Positions 1 through 9,858 of a DNA stretch of 32,633 bases are shown one piece after another. A program made the position numbers and the translations under genes. Each line of letters starts with the position of its first letter. Position 1 is the stretch's first letter. Below the pieces are notes generated by a model, which worked only from the letters and a program-made list of their open reading frames with translations, was not told where the DNA came from and searched no databases. The stretch spans positions 8,878,634-8,911,266 of the forward strand of contig NC_049994.1 in the NCBI RefSeq assembly GCF_000003815.2, written 5' to 3'. This stretch comes from Branchiostoma floridae (taxonomy: Eukaryota > Chordata > Leptocardii > Amphioxiformes > Branchiostomatidae).

Positions 1-122
1 GATCGTTGGGGTTGTTGGCTGTATTCATTTGTTGGTTGGTTGATATTGGTTGGTTGGGGAGGTTGTATTGTTGGTTGGGCTTGGTTTGTTGTATTGTTGT
101 TTGGTAGCTGTATTGTTGGTTG
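1..122. repeat. TTGG/TTG-rich low-complexity DNA
   Basis: Irregular repeats of GTTGGTTGG and TTGTATTGTTG make the first 120 bases low-complexity. A short (GTT)5 run follows near 208-223. No coding meaning is seen; the ORFs here are compositional. Confidence 0.7.
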
Positions 123-937
123 TACTTGTGCATAGAACAGTAGCAACTGCACAAAAGTACCTTTTAGTTACAGAAAACGACATATAAATATCTTGATACC
201 TGTACATGTTGTTGTTGTTGTTGTCTCTAACCACGTCGGTATATGGTCACATGTGCTTTCCTTCTCTTCCATCTCTCTTTGTGCTTCCAAACACAGACTT
301 CGTGTTTCACACTCGCTGCTGTTTCCAATTGGTCGGCTTTTGCACACTGTAGGCGGTTGCAGTTCAAATTTCCTTTCTCCTTTCACTTTTCTTGTCTGCT
401 CTCATTTGTGGTTCTCATTCTCTTCTTATAATTGTCCAAATCTTCTCGTATTTGTCATGTACTTGACCAAGGCTTTTTGGAGTTTTTCTGCTCCTTCCTT
501 GCTTATCTTCTTCCCTGTTCCTACATAAATTCCTAGATTCGCTGGATTCATAGTCATCTCAGCCCAGAGGCTGGGCCCTTGCTAATGTTACTACAGCTTG
601 CCAGGCAGAACTGTACTAAGTGTAGCTTTCTGAGGCTTAAGGTTTGGGGTTTAATTAGCTTATTACCTCAATGAAGCTATTGTTTTTAGCATGTAACATG
701 TGTGTGTCTGTGTTAAAAAAATGCAATGATATTTGGTACTGGATAAAGAATTCGGAAGACAAGGGTCAAGTTTGGTCAACCTGGTGGCTATCCTTGGTAC
801 TGCAGCAGCACACATATAATGATCTGAATCATGACTGGTTACATTAATTACTAATGGCAAACTGGGAAGATTGGCCAGGATAAGGGAAGATCCAAACAGT
901 CAGGGCAAAAGAACACACAAGTAAGCATTATGATACA
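123..937. other. Non-coding flank, nothing identified except a repeat fragment
   Basis: AT-rich with a pyrimidine-rich part around 250-530. ORFs are short and lack protein-like composition. A fragment of an interspersed repeat lies at 730-815 (separate entry). No gene is supported. Confidence 0.5.
730..815 (+). repeat. Fragment of an old interspersed repeat (family also at 16250-16385)
   Basis: The order ATTTGGTAC ... GAAGACAAGGGTCAAG ... GGTCAACCTGG ... CCTTGGTACTGCAGCAG matches, with gaps and substitutions, the minus-strand sequence at about 16345-16260. Shared blocks are ATTTGGTA, AAGGTCAAG-like, a CTGG(T/C)-rich block and CCTTGGTACTGCAGCAG. Two diverged copies in opposite orientation indicate a dispersed repeat. 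The class is not known. Confidence 0.5.
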
Positions 938-943
938 TTTATT
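938..943 (-). other. Candidate poly(A) signal AATAAA for the ADAR2-like gene
   Basis: The plus strand reads TTTATT, so the minus strand has AATAAA. About 20-30 bases further down on the minus strand is a GT/T-rich tract (TTGTGTGTTCTTTT), as expected for a cleavage-factor element. It is the only canonical AATAAA I found on this strand below the stop codon at 4167. Use of this site implies a 3' UTR of about 3.2 kb; variant hexamers closer to the stop could be used instead. Confidence 0.4.
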
Positions 944-3900
944 GCCTGTAAAGATCATAGCCAGTTTTCGTGACAACAAGGAGGAAATCAGCTGAACTAT
1001 ACAGGAATCACAGAGTTTCCTATGCAGCAATACATATTCAGTCTTCAACAAGACTGATAAATGTATATCCTTAACATCATATAACTACTTTCCATTTTTA
1101 AATTGTTAGTACTTATCGTAGGGCACTGTCGCACATGAGTGAAAGTTAGGGCACCATTAGATCATCTTCAGTTTGTACAGGAAACGTTCTTGTTGTTACT
1201 GTTTAGTACAAATAGTCTGTACTCTGCTAAAAATATACAAACTACAGGTTATAGGTCAAGTACAGGTCATAAGTCACAGGTTACACAGCAGATTTACATG
1301 CCAAGGTGTAGATGCTAGTTTCAACAAAGCAGATGAAATGTAGGAATGAAGAACTATGATTTCATTTCTGCACATGAAAAGTAGCTTGTGCACTTCAGAA
1401 CTTGCATGTCAAAGGTTCGAATGCCATCTACCAGAAAAGTACCTGTTGCCTGGAAAGTGCTAAATACTCCAAAAGCTGTATTTACATGTGGAGTCAATTA
1501 GCAAAAAAGGTAGCTCACTGTAGTTCTTTCCCAGGTCCATAGATATCAATATTCAAGGAATGGGATGGTTACAGTGAGATGTATCACTTTCAAAGACGCA
1601 GCAAGTCTTTTAAGTCTTTTACTTTAAGTTGTAAAGTTGCATTTCAGATGTATTTCTTTTATGTGAAATGATATAGTCTGATATAAGGTGATAACAAGAA
1701 AGATAGAGTGACATTTTCTGTGGTAGAATTCAACAATTGCATGTCTTGTCAAAAAAAGGGTATGTCCTACCCTGGTACAGGGATAAATGTAATACACTGT
1801 GGTACCGGACCTTTTGCATTTTTAACATCCTCATAAAAGTCAGCCTGAAAAACAATAATTCATGTACTTTTGACAAGGTGCACTGCAACAAATCTGAAAG
1901 TTTGCCAGGTGAGGACATTTTTCTTTCTAGTTTCTAATTTCAGAGTATGGTAAATGCACATTTTGAAGAACAAGCAGTTGCCAACATTGGATTCTTTGCA
2001 GCACTACAGTAACCATCAAATTTCACTGAAAAATCATTTTCTATGTTCCATTAAATTTTTCCATCAAAAACAGTAATGTATAGTATAGTATACCATAGAA
2101 ATGTCACGAGTGCAGATGCAAAACTCTACATTTAGAAAAACTTGTAATAAGTAAAGACAGTAAAAAGAGGAGATCTACAGTAGTATAGTAGATGAATGCA
2201 TACCACACTGGACTCAGAAAAACACAAGGAGACATGAAGTTTCTAGCAAACTGCAGTATTTTTCCCACTATGTACTTACACAGATTATAATTACAGAGGA
2301 TTCCTGACTACAACAGGAATCTGGCACCAAATTACTGGGGCTCAAACAGTCAAAAATCATGGACTCTGCAAACGTTTTCACAACTCAACAGCAAACTTAA
2401 CAGAGCAGACTTTTTTTCAGGACTTCAAGCCAAACCAGGAACTTATCAACACAACAAATTTGTCAAAATTATTTCATTTGAATTTACAACTTTGCATGGG
2501 TCCATGAATCGTGACAAATAGAACCTTATGCTAAATCTATGTAGGAACACCTGATTGGCCTGTGTAGCACATGACCCGCTTCTATCCACCAATCACAGAG
2601 CTCCAACCAGATTGAAAGCAGTCCATAACAACATTGTACACTGTTGGCCCTGCTTCCCTCTTACATCATCCCTTACATTGTTCTAAAATTTGTTAGGAGG
2701 ACCATAGAAAGACAAAAATGTGCAGCAAATTTTACGTAAAAAATGATCAGTACTTGCACAATAGCAGGGGTAACTGTAACAGAAGAAAAAGACCACCAAA
2801 CTGCTTCATACCACATTCTTTAACTGTTAAATCAAAATCATCAGTGTCCAATAATACATTACATTAAAAAAACATTCATGAAAAGAGTTTTCAATCTGGA
2901 AACCAATGTTACATTCTTTAGACCTCGACATTGCTTCTTCTTCTAATGCCTTGAAAAAAAAATACAACCTTAATTTGAAAGCAACACTTCAAAACAGAAG
3001 CCCCTTCAACTGTGACAGTACTGGTCACCATTGTTAATTATTACATGTCTTGTAACCTTTCACATCTACAGTGGAGAAGGTCACACATCTATACTTTAAG
3101 TCTTTCTATTCCTGCTGACAGCACGCTATCACAAATTAAAGTATACATATGAAATAAAATAAAATGATTTTTGTTTCATTCTTGCCTCAGTGTGTACAAT
3201 GTGATGCACTTAATGGTTGAAATGTGGATGAAATGAAGCTTAGGTCAAGATTTGGGGCACTTGAAAATTGTGAGTTACAGTTCTAAAGAATTCTGCTAGA
3301 TGGCGCTTTAACCGCATCCAGCAAACAGTTCGCACTTCTGCATGGATTGAAATATCAGACAAGCTAAACTCTTGCACCACAAAAAATATGTTATCAAGTA
3401 TTAAGCACAGTCACTGCACTGTACACAGCAACCAGTATCGATTAGTACGTTATATCTTAAATTACTTGGATGGGTTGATTTCCCCACTTATCATATGATT
3501 TCATAACAAGAATCATTACCTTTTGCACATTGGTCCACAACAACAACAACAAGAATAATGGTAAATTTTATATACTTGGATAAAAAAAGACAGACCTATG
3601 TGCAAACAATGTGGTAAGGAAATTACTTGGACCATAAAAACAAAATTCTTAACTAAATTCTTACCCACTTCTTGATTGGTCCAGCAAGTGGAATTGAACA
3701 AAGATAAACTTAAAAGCAACACAAAAACATCAAATACTGAGAATATTAGCGTTGATGGTAAACTAGAATACCAAACAACAAAACTACTAACCACAAAAAT
3801 AATAAAACCAAGCCTACATTTTTACCCTTTCTCTCAAACAACTAGAACTACTGCCTTGGAAAGATTTCAGTCTTAATAGGTGAACTTTTATCAGATGAAA

Positions 3901-4166
3901 TAATTGTACAACGCACATTCTTACAAATGATACTGTATGAAACATGGAAGAAGAGTTGATGCTTTTGACAATCAGCTAGATGTCTGTGAGTCTCCTCCTA
4001 CAATTACTATCATGTATTGGCAACATTATTACAGGGCAACTAACTCAACAAAGTGTTCAGAAAAGTTCCATGAAAGTATTCCACAAGTTGGTGATTTTTT
4101 TGTGTGTAGTTTTGTTTGAAATGTTTTTTACCCTTCCCCTTTCAAGCTGCAGGTTTCCAACATTGC
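944..4166 (-). other. Putative 3' UTR or 3' flank of the ADAR2-like gene
   Basis: This is AT-rich DNA without a convincing coding ORF on either strand. It contains a SINE relic around 1380-1440, a CAACAACAACAAC run near 3538-3552, and two CCAAT-type pentamers facing each other (ATTGG 2554-2558 and CCAAT 2589-2593). Its status as UTR rests only on position between the stop codon and the AATAAA at 938. Confidence 0.4.
1382..1440 (+). mobile_element. tRNA-derived SINE relic
   Basis: A box A-like TAGCTTGTGCA at 1382-1392 is followed by box B-like GGTTCGAATGCC at 1414-1425, the spacing seen in tRNA-derived SINE heads. The 3' body is too worn to delimit. It is antisense to the ADAR2-like transcript and would lie inside its putative 3' UTR. 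It is not a functional tRNA gene: the arms do not pair. Confidence 0.4.
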
Positions 4167-5212
4167 CTACACCTCGTGTAGTTCAAACTGATCCTGTTCG
4201 ATGGGTTTGTTGACCCACAGTCCAAGCCCAGCGCGTTGGAACGCCTTCACCATTTCCTGCTTGGCGGCCTGGTAGTCGCCATTCAGGAGCTTCGCTTCGG
4301 AGTACTGGCGTGGTGTGTCGCTATCGTGCCTGCCCGTTGTCGAAGACAGCTTCCCGAAGAGCTTGTTCCAGCACTGGAAGAAGTAGTATTTGCTGCAGCG
4401 CGACGCCCTGCCGTGGTCATCCTTCCCCGTCATGGCGTTCACCACTTCCAGCTCCGCGTCCGACACCGTCCAGTTGACGCTGAAGTTGGGCGCCTTCCCC
4501 GGCTGCCGGCTCTCTGCATTACTGATGCCGCTCAGCAGGGGGCGGTTGAGGTGGTACTGAGGTGGCAGCTGCTCCAGCTCGCCCAGCCGCTGGTACACAG
4601 CGCGGGAGAGGTGGTCGCCGTGGTACAGGCTGCCCAGGATGATGCTGCTGAGGTAGATCGGTTCCACAAAGTAGCTCAGCAGCGCCCCCTGGATGCCCAG
4701 CACGTTCCAGCGGGCGATCTTGTCGCTGCAGGACATGGTGAGGAGGCGCTCCCCCTGCAGCACGCCGTCCCACGTCTGGATGGAGCTGGACGACTTGACC
4801 GGGATCGTGCCCTCCCCGGACTCGATCTTCGTCCTGAGCTGCCCGCGCGCCTTGCGGTTGGGGTGGCGGTCGGCCGCCTCGGCGTCGGTGGCGGTCTCGT
4901 GGGGACTGAATATCCTGGCGTCTCCGCAGGGCGACGTGCTGATGTAGAGATGGAACTGGATGTTGTCCTTTAGCCGGTACCCCTTCCCGTCCTCCTTAGG
5001 CTCGAACACGCTCTCCTCCCTCTTCTCCTCATCAGGATCTAGGAGCAGGTCCAGCTGGGAGTACAGGTAACGTAGGAGCGACCGCCGGGACACGATCTCC
5101 GCGTGACAGTCGTTCAGCGCCATGCCCTGGTCGCTCATGTACTCTCCGTTGATACATTTGGTGCCAGTAGCGAGGGAGATGACCCTGGCATCGGCTGTCT
5201 CCACATCTGTGC
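4167..5212 (-). CDS. ADARB1: ADAR2-like terminal exon: catalytic deaminase core and stop
   Basis: This 1046-base exon follows acceptor CCCCACACAG and ends with TAG at 4169-4167. Visible catalytic features are CHAE, with the zinc-ligand His at 5105-5103 and the proton-shuttle Glu at 5099-5097; SPCGD, with the second zinc-ligand Cys at 4928-4926; and SCSDK, with the third Cys at 4730-4728. The base-flipping Glu of SGEGTIP (human E488) is at 4814-4812. All are intact, so the enzyme should be active. The inositol-hexakisphosphate pocket is mostly kept: K and R of SDKIARWN, and Y, K, Y, K, W, K and D towards the C terminus. However, the human WVEKP motif reads WVNKP here. The Alu-derived cassette of some human isoforms is absent. 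Vertebrate ADARB1 splits this stretch over several exons, so the single exon is unusual. It is GC-rich (CpG-rich third positions) compared with the 3' flank. Confidence 0.96.
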
Positions 5213-7696
5213 CTGTGTGGGGAGATAACACTAAATGATTACCTCGTTCAAACACTGTTGTACTTATCTCTTATAGTTACAGTTACATCTATCATCAAAC
5301 CACCATTAACATTTCAAGATTTATCTCAATAGCCTAATGATATTTTACCTAATGTTTACAGAACTGTAATAGTAAATAAAGTTTTTTTCTGCTGCCAGAC
5401 TCCGTAATCAGTACAAGATAGATAGCTAAACAGCCATTTCAGTGTATTAAATTTACAGCTGGCTCTACATCTTTTTTCAGACATGATTGAGAGAAAAGTA
5501 AGAAAAAAAGACAGATGCGGAGTGAATGCAATCAACGTTTTCCAAACTTAAACTCTTACAAATAATGGAGTGGATTGCAAATTTTGAACCTTTGTTATGT
5601 TTATTCATGAGAAGCTCAAATTGGCCTGCAGGCCGCTTTTCAGACAATACAGTTTACATCAAAAGTCCCCAGAGGTCTATGCACACATTTTACACATACA
5701 TGGTACAAAATACATAAGAGTGAGCAATGCTACACGATTCTAGTCCCGAGCCGTTCGTTTTGGTTGCTCTATTCTACATAGCAAAACGGAACAGAACTTA
5801 TAGAAACACAGTGACAGTATTATATTATACACCAGTATTCCACTTTCTCTAGAAGACAATGAAAAGGTGCGCACTCACAGTCCTCACCTTTAGTCATGAC
5901 CATCCCTGCGAGCACCTTACGGCGAGCGTGGGGGGAGGTGAAGCCATTGGTCAGCTCGCTGAACTTGTCCAGGATCAGCCGGGATATATGGTCTGCTAGA
6001 GCCTGGGGTGGACAGGGAGATAAGATTAACATTGTTAAACTACACTAGTGGCGAGGTTACCTACAAACAACATTACGGAAACAAGCATATCTGGTCTGCT
6101 TAGGGCCTGGGAGTGGACAGGGAGATAGGATGACTGTCATACTACACAAGGTTACCTATCAAGAACAAGAAAGGAGCAAGAATATCACGAAAGAAACAAG
6201 TACATGTGGTCTACTGTAAGTATAAGCTACTATAGGGTTTACAGAAGAAAAAAAACACTGTACATTGTGCTTGTTGAAAAGAGCCAGGGGAGATTCACTG
6301 AGTACACCTGCATAAACTGTACAAAGCATCGGTCTTCTCTGTCACCACACAATTGTATAGGCAGCTCAATATCAATATCACTCTCTTCCGCTTTTTACAT
6401 GTTATGCTACACTTTAAGCAAGGCTGCCTCATCAGTAAAGATGAAAGTAATCAGAGATGACAGACTTATAATTAACCCCTTTACCCATACTGCTTTGTGA
6501 CCCTTCCAGTCCCATTGAGAATTGCAGTAACAAGAATGAATGGAAACACTGCACTGTGTATATTGGCATCACGCATGCACAGACACATACATGTACATGT
6601 AGATGCACACACACACATATATGCACAACCACACATGCAAACACACAGACACACACCACTCACAGACACACATACACACACACACACACACACTCACACA
6701 CACACACGCACACACACACAGACACATACACTCACACACAAGAGCTGTGATAGTGATAGTACTAGTCTATCTTCTGAACAGTTCCCTAAGAAAAATACCA
6801 CGGTACCTGTGTCTGGTGGATTGGGACGCCCTCGGAGCTCATGATGGGTTGTTTGCCCGGGGAGGGGGTGAACTGGTAGTTGAAGATCTTCTGTAGCGCT
6901 GCTTGTGCGGCTCGTGCCTTGGCCAGTTTCTTGTTCCTCCCGGAGCCCTCGAACGTCTGCCCATCTATCGTCACCGCCATGACAAAGTTCTTGGCGTGGC
7001 TTTCCCCAGTTTCCGACACAAACTCGTACTTCAGGCCCGGTCTGAGCTCGTTTAGGATCATGACCGGATTCTTCCCGCCGGGCGGCGTGTACGCGCTGCC
7101 GTACGGACTGTGCATAGCAGCAGAAGGGGGTAGGTCGGCGCCGTTTAGCGGAGTGGCTTCGTCTGTAGGGCGGTCGGGGGAGTACGCCTGTGGTTCGTTA
7201 GGTTTCTGTTCAAACGCATTGAAGAGAGTGTCTGAGTCTGCGTGGTCTGACGTGAAGTCAGTGTTGGTGGGGGCGGGTTTGCGACCCATGGCCTGGTAGG
7301 CCTCGGACGCGTTTGGGAACTGTACAAAGGACCTCAGCGCCTGCTCTGCCGCATGGAGCTTAGCCTTCTTCTTCGTCCCGCCCCTGCCTTCAAACGTCTG
7401 GCCGTTCACTTCTACTGACATGATGAACTCCGGAGCGTGCACGGGGCCGCTCTGCGAAACAAACTTGAACTGCAGCCCCGGCCGCAGCTCGTTCAGCTGC
7501 ATCAGGGCGTTTTTGGGTAGAGCGGGGCCGAGGGACTTTTTCCGCTTCTTCTTGGGCCGCTTGGGCGGGGAGAAGATGTCCTCTTCCAGAGGTCGTTTGA
7601 GGGAGATGGGGTTGTCTGAGTCGAGCATGGTGATGTCTGGCTGCACGTTCTCGTGGGGAGTGTTCTGGTTCTCCTTTACATCACCGTTTGTGCTAC
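4167..7696 (-). CDS. ADARB1: ADAR2-like double-stranded RNA adenosine deaminase (3 exons, 5' end missing)
   Basis: The coding part is join(4167-5212, 5888-6002, 6807-7696) read on the minus strand, giving 682 residues after one split codon. By family knowledge, ADAR2 enzymes act in the nucleus and hydrolytically deaminate adenosine to inosine in double-stranded RNA, recoding transcripts such as those for ion channels. The order seen is a basic nuclear-localisation-like stretch, dsRBD1, dsRBD2, then a zinc- and inositol-hexakisphosphate-dependent deaminase domain. The spacing and motifs follow human ADAR2 (about 700 residues) almost throughout, including the linker after dsRBD1, the two-dsRBD layout and the C-terminal tail. 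The short linker and two dsRBDs, with no Z-DNA-binding domain in view, fit ADAR2 rather than ADAR1; the active catalytic residues argue against an inactive ADAD-type relative. ADARB2 cannot be fully excluded as a co-orthologue, since an invertebrate may have a single ADARB gene. The introns are 675 and 804 bases. The initiator exon is not certain. Confidence 0.96.
5213..5887 (-). other. Intron of the ADAR2-like gene (675 bases)
   Basis: It is bounded by GTGAGG and a CCACACAG acceptor. It is AT-rich. No repeats, RNA genes or conserved-looking blocks were seen. Confidence 0.9.
5888..6002 (-). CDS. ADARB1: ADAR2-like exon, start of deaminase domain
   Basis: This exon is 115 bases long, with acceptor CCACCCCAG|GCTCTA and donor AAAG|GTGAGG. 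It enters in phase 0 and leaves in phase 1. It encodes [11 protein letters not shown], then KFSELTNGF and [16 protein letters not shown], the conserved start of the ADAR2 deaminase domain. The junction to the next exon restores K-G-T-D-V. Read-through of the donor would reach a stop 27 codons later (5820). The first 20 or so bases and the acceptor are copied about 104 bases upstream, in the intron (see findings). Confidence 0.95.
6084..6175 (-). repeat. Tandem copy of the exon 5888-6002 acceptor region
   Basis: Plus-strand bases 6084-6175 repeat 5982-6078: TGGTCTGCT, then GCCTGGG(A)GTGGACAGGGAGATA, then ACTACAC, then GGTTACCTA. The copy includes about 20 bases of coding sequence plus the splice acceptor, giving a second CTCCCAG|GCCCTA acceptor with its exon edge at 6106, 104 bases upstream of the real one. 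Confidence 0.75.
6574..6740. repeat. CA/TG microsatellite
   Basis: Interrupted (CA)n with CATA, CTCA and CGCA variants; the purest runs are between 6671 and 6720. It is intronic, so the pre-mRNA would carry a GU-rich tract. The histidine/threonine-rich or cysteine/valine-rich ORFs over it are artefacts. Confidence 0.95.
6807..7696 (-). CDS. ADARB1: ADAR2-like exon with both dsRNA-binding domains
   Basis: This 890-base exon follows acceptor TTCCACAG and ends at donor CAG|GTACCG. It starts with two bases of a codon (xGT) and ends in phase 0. Counting from its first complete codon, a basic cluster KRPKKKRKK lies at about 45-53. dsRBD1 is at about 61-126 (bases 7514-7317), starting KNALMQLNE, with VHAP and the helix-2 lysines KKKAK. 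dsRBD2 is at about 208-273 (bases 7073-6876), starting [14 protein letters not shown], with SHAK and KKLAK. Both keep the loop and N-terminal helix-2 lysines that grip the RNA backbone. The linker is about 80 residues, acidic and proline-rich. Vertebrate ADARB1, as I recall, also carries both dsRBDs on one large exon. The start VKENQN matches the human sequence just after its first coding intron, so this acceptor is probably ancestral. The base composition is clearly more GC-rich than the flanks. Confidence 0.96.
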
Positions 7697-8283
7697 CTGT
7701 GGAACAACAGACAGGAATAGCTCGAATAGGAGTGACAGTGTATATTATAGCAATCATAACTCCAAAATTTCAGCATCATTCCACATAAATTTCAATAGAA
7801 ATATAGAATTTTATCAATGGCACGTGCACATTTGTACATGTAGGTAGCAACTAGATATGGGCTCTGGCCAATATTTCAATACAGTATTATTCCAAGCCTT
7901 GTCTGTATGACTTATTTCAAACTGAAGATAGCAGACGATCAACAGTGCAGTAAAAACAATTGGTCACTGTATTACATGTTACATTTACATATTAGTTAAT
8001 ATAAAGTACCCAGTATTTTCTTTCATTATTGAGCAAGTGATAAAGACAAAGACTTCACCAGAAAGTACATCAACTATTCTTAATTACATGTACGCCCGTA
8101 TCACATGGAGTCAGTGCAGCCTTTGGCACCATGGGACATCTTGTTACAACGTACCACAGTGTAAGAAAAAGCCACTATCTTGGTACTGTGGGCCAGACAG
8201 GCTGGCACCATTGTTAAATGTACATTGTACAAACTACAATTATCATATCTCTGTATGTAGTTGAAACTGTGATTGGTAACAAT

Positions 8284-8716
8284 CAGGGCTGGGTATCGGT
8301 ACGGTGTACCGGTACAAAACCAGTTTTTCTTACTGGACCGGTCCAGAAAAACCGGACCTGAAAAAATTAGGTGGACCGGATGTTGGACCGATTAGAAAAT
8401 CAACAGATTATTTGATCAGGCATTCACACGTTTTGGCGCTTGCAGGTGGAAGAAAATAACAAGAGCGAAGCAGATTAGAGTTTATAGTCATTTCTACCAA
8501 TTTTTACAGTCAACCGTACAGGTGTAGTTAGCGCTGTAGCATTTTAAAACGCCAATGTGAGTGTAATACTCAACGAAACAGATCTCTTTGTAGTGAAATG
8601 GACCATTGGTATGAGTCATACTGAATCAGGTCCAGGTTCAGGTCCGGACCTGGACCTGATCCTCTGGACCTGAACCGGACCTGGACCTGAATTTTCTGTA
8701 CCGGTACCCAGCCCTA
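8284..8716. mobile_element. hAT-type non-autonomous element (MITE), 433 bp
   Basis: The left end reads CAGGGCTGGGTATCGGTAC and the right end GTACCGGTACCCAGCCCTA. These form terminal inverted repeats of about 19 bases with few mismatches. The direct repeat GTAACAAT flanks it exactly at 8276-8283 and 8717-8724. An 8-bp target duplication plus CAGGG termini is characteristic of the hAT superfamily. There is no transposase. The interior near the right end is made of GGTCC/GGACCTG motifs in both orientations, and similar motifs sit near the left end, so the single strand can fold extensively. Confidence 0.85.
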
Positions 8717-9119
8717 GTAACAATCATACAAAAGACAGTGATGCCACCCCACTGAAAAGCAGTGCTTCGACACTGAGATGGGACACCTTGGCTAAATAAA
8801 AGAAACTAACAATAGTTCAACAGGTCCATATATACATTGCAGTTTGTATACCTGCTCATTATTAGACATGAAGACTAATGTTAGAACTTCTCTCAGTTTC
8901 CATCTCCAATCTTCCTGCAAAATACAGGCTAATACTACACTAAAACCAATACTTTATTTCCTCACTGTTGGTGTTGTTGACTTAATCTGGACACTATCAA
9001 TGTTTCCTGAAATATCTTCCATAGGCACTTATGGAGGTAAAGAGTTGTCAGACACGTGGTGGATAAATGGCCCTGACTATACTCAGTTACGCTGACAGCT
9101 CAACTAATGTTTCCTATTT

Positions 9120-9300
9120 GGCCGTAATGGCTTAAATGGTTTCCCTGTCCTCGCCAAGTTTTCGCTCCCGTGAATAGTTGATGGTATGATATCGATAACG
9201 TACGCCGTGGGGTGAAGGGCGTGCGCTGAGATAAAAGGCTTCCTGCGAGAGCGGTGTGGGCTATCATATTCAGAGTCACGACCAATTTCCTTGGTGAGAC
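9120..9300 (-). other. CpG-rich patch with minus-strand open frame, unassigned
   Basis: Many CpGs (TCGATAACGTACGCCG, GGGCGTGCGC, GCGAGAGCGG) in an AT-rich setting. The minus strand is open from about 9307 to 9104. The end of the frame (ENLARTGKPFKPLRPNRKH, stop at 9104) has protein-like composition, but no family is recognised. No clear splice acceptor and donor pair delimits it. It may be an exon, a repeat fragment or a regulatory element. Confidence 0.2.
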
Positions 9301-9858
9301 GTAACAAAATGGAACCTAACGATGCTTGTAACCATGGATGCCAACTATCTCCCTAGAGACTCAACTCTACTTGAAACTACGAGTTACAAAGCTTGCAGCA
9401 AACTTGTTGTGAACACATGACATAATACATTGTACAGCAGAACAGTCCATTATAACTCCCAGACTAGATTAGACTATGGAGTTATTCTGGAGTCAAGGAG
9501 AGAGAAGAGAATAAAACCTCTTGTAAATAAAATGCTTGAGTAAAACAGTTATAATCTTTTAAGTTCATGCTGTGAGATATTTGGTGGCCAGCTGCATTTG
9601 TTTATAAGCACCATGGCTGCTGGTAGACTTCAAGCCTAAAATTCTAGGCTTGAAATTTCATGGAACAACCAAAGAGCTTGGATGATACAGTCAATAGTTT
9701 CAATAGTTTCAGTCAGGTTTGCTATCAAATTCTCAGACCACATATTTCTAAAAATACATCTTAACTTACAGAATAAATGGCTAAAGCAAAGTCCATTTGT
9801 ATCACACATGAATATTTATGGTAATTTGTCACTTGGGACTACAAAATGCATTCATTAA

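Larger units (their letters stand above)
6003..6806 (-). other. Intron of the ADAR2-like gene (804 bases)
   Basis: The donor GTACCG is weak at +4 and +5; the acceptor is CCACCCCAG. It contains a GT-rich microsatellite (CA on the plus strand) and a duplicated acceptor region, both described separately. Confidence 0.9.

Noticed and set aside
1382-1440. A tRNA gene, suggested by GGTTCGAAT
   Set aside because: No acceptor or anticodon stems can be paired; it fits a SINE head.
2554-2593. Facing CCAAT pentamers as a bidirectional promoter
   Set aside because: No CpG richness, TATA-like or initiator elements and no exon next to it; pentamers occur often by chance.
4236-4973. Long plus-strand ORF of 245 codons
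   Set aside because: It lies exactly opposite the conserved deaminase exon, whose GC-rich codons suppress stops on the other strand. It shows no domain of its own.
6497-6896. His/Thr-rich and Cys/Val-rich ORFs
   Set aside because: Translations of the CA microsatellite.
6880-7299. Plus-strand ORF of 139 codons, and another at 7420-7788
   Set aside because: Shadows of the dsRBD exon.
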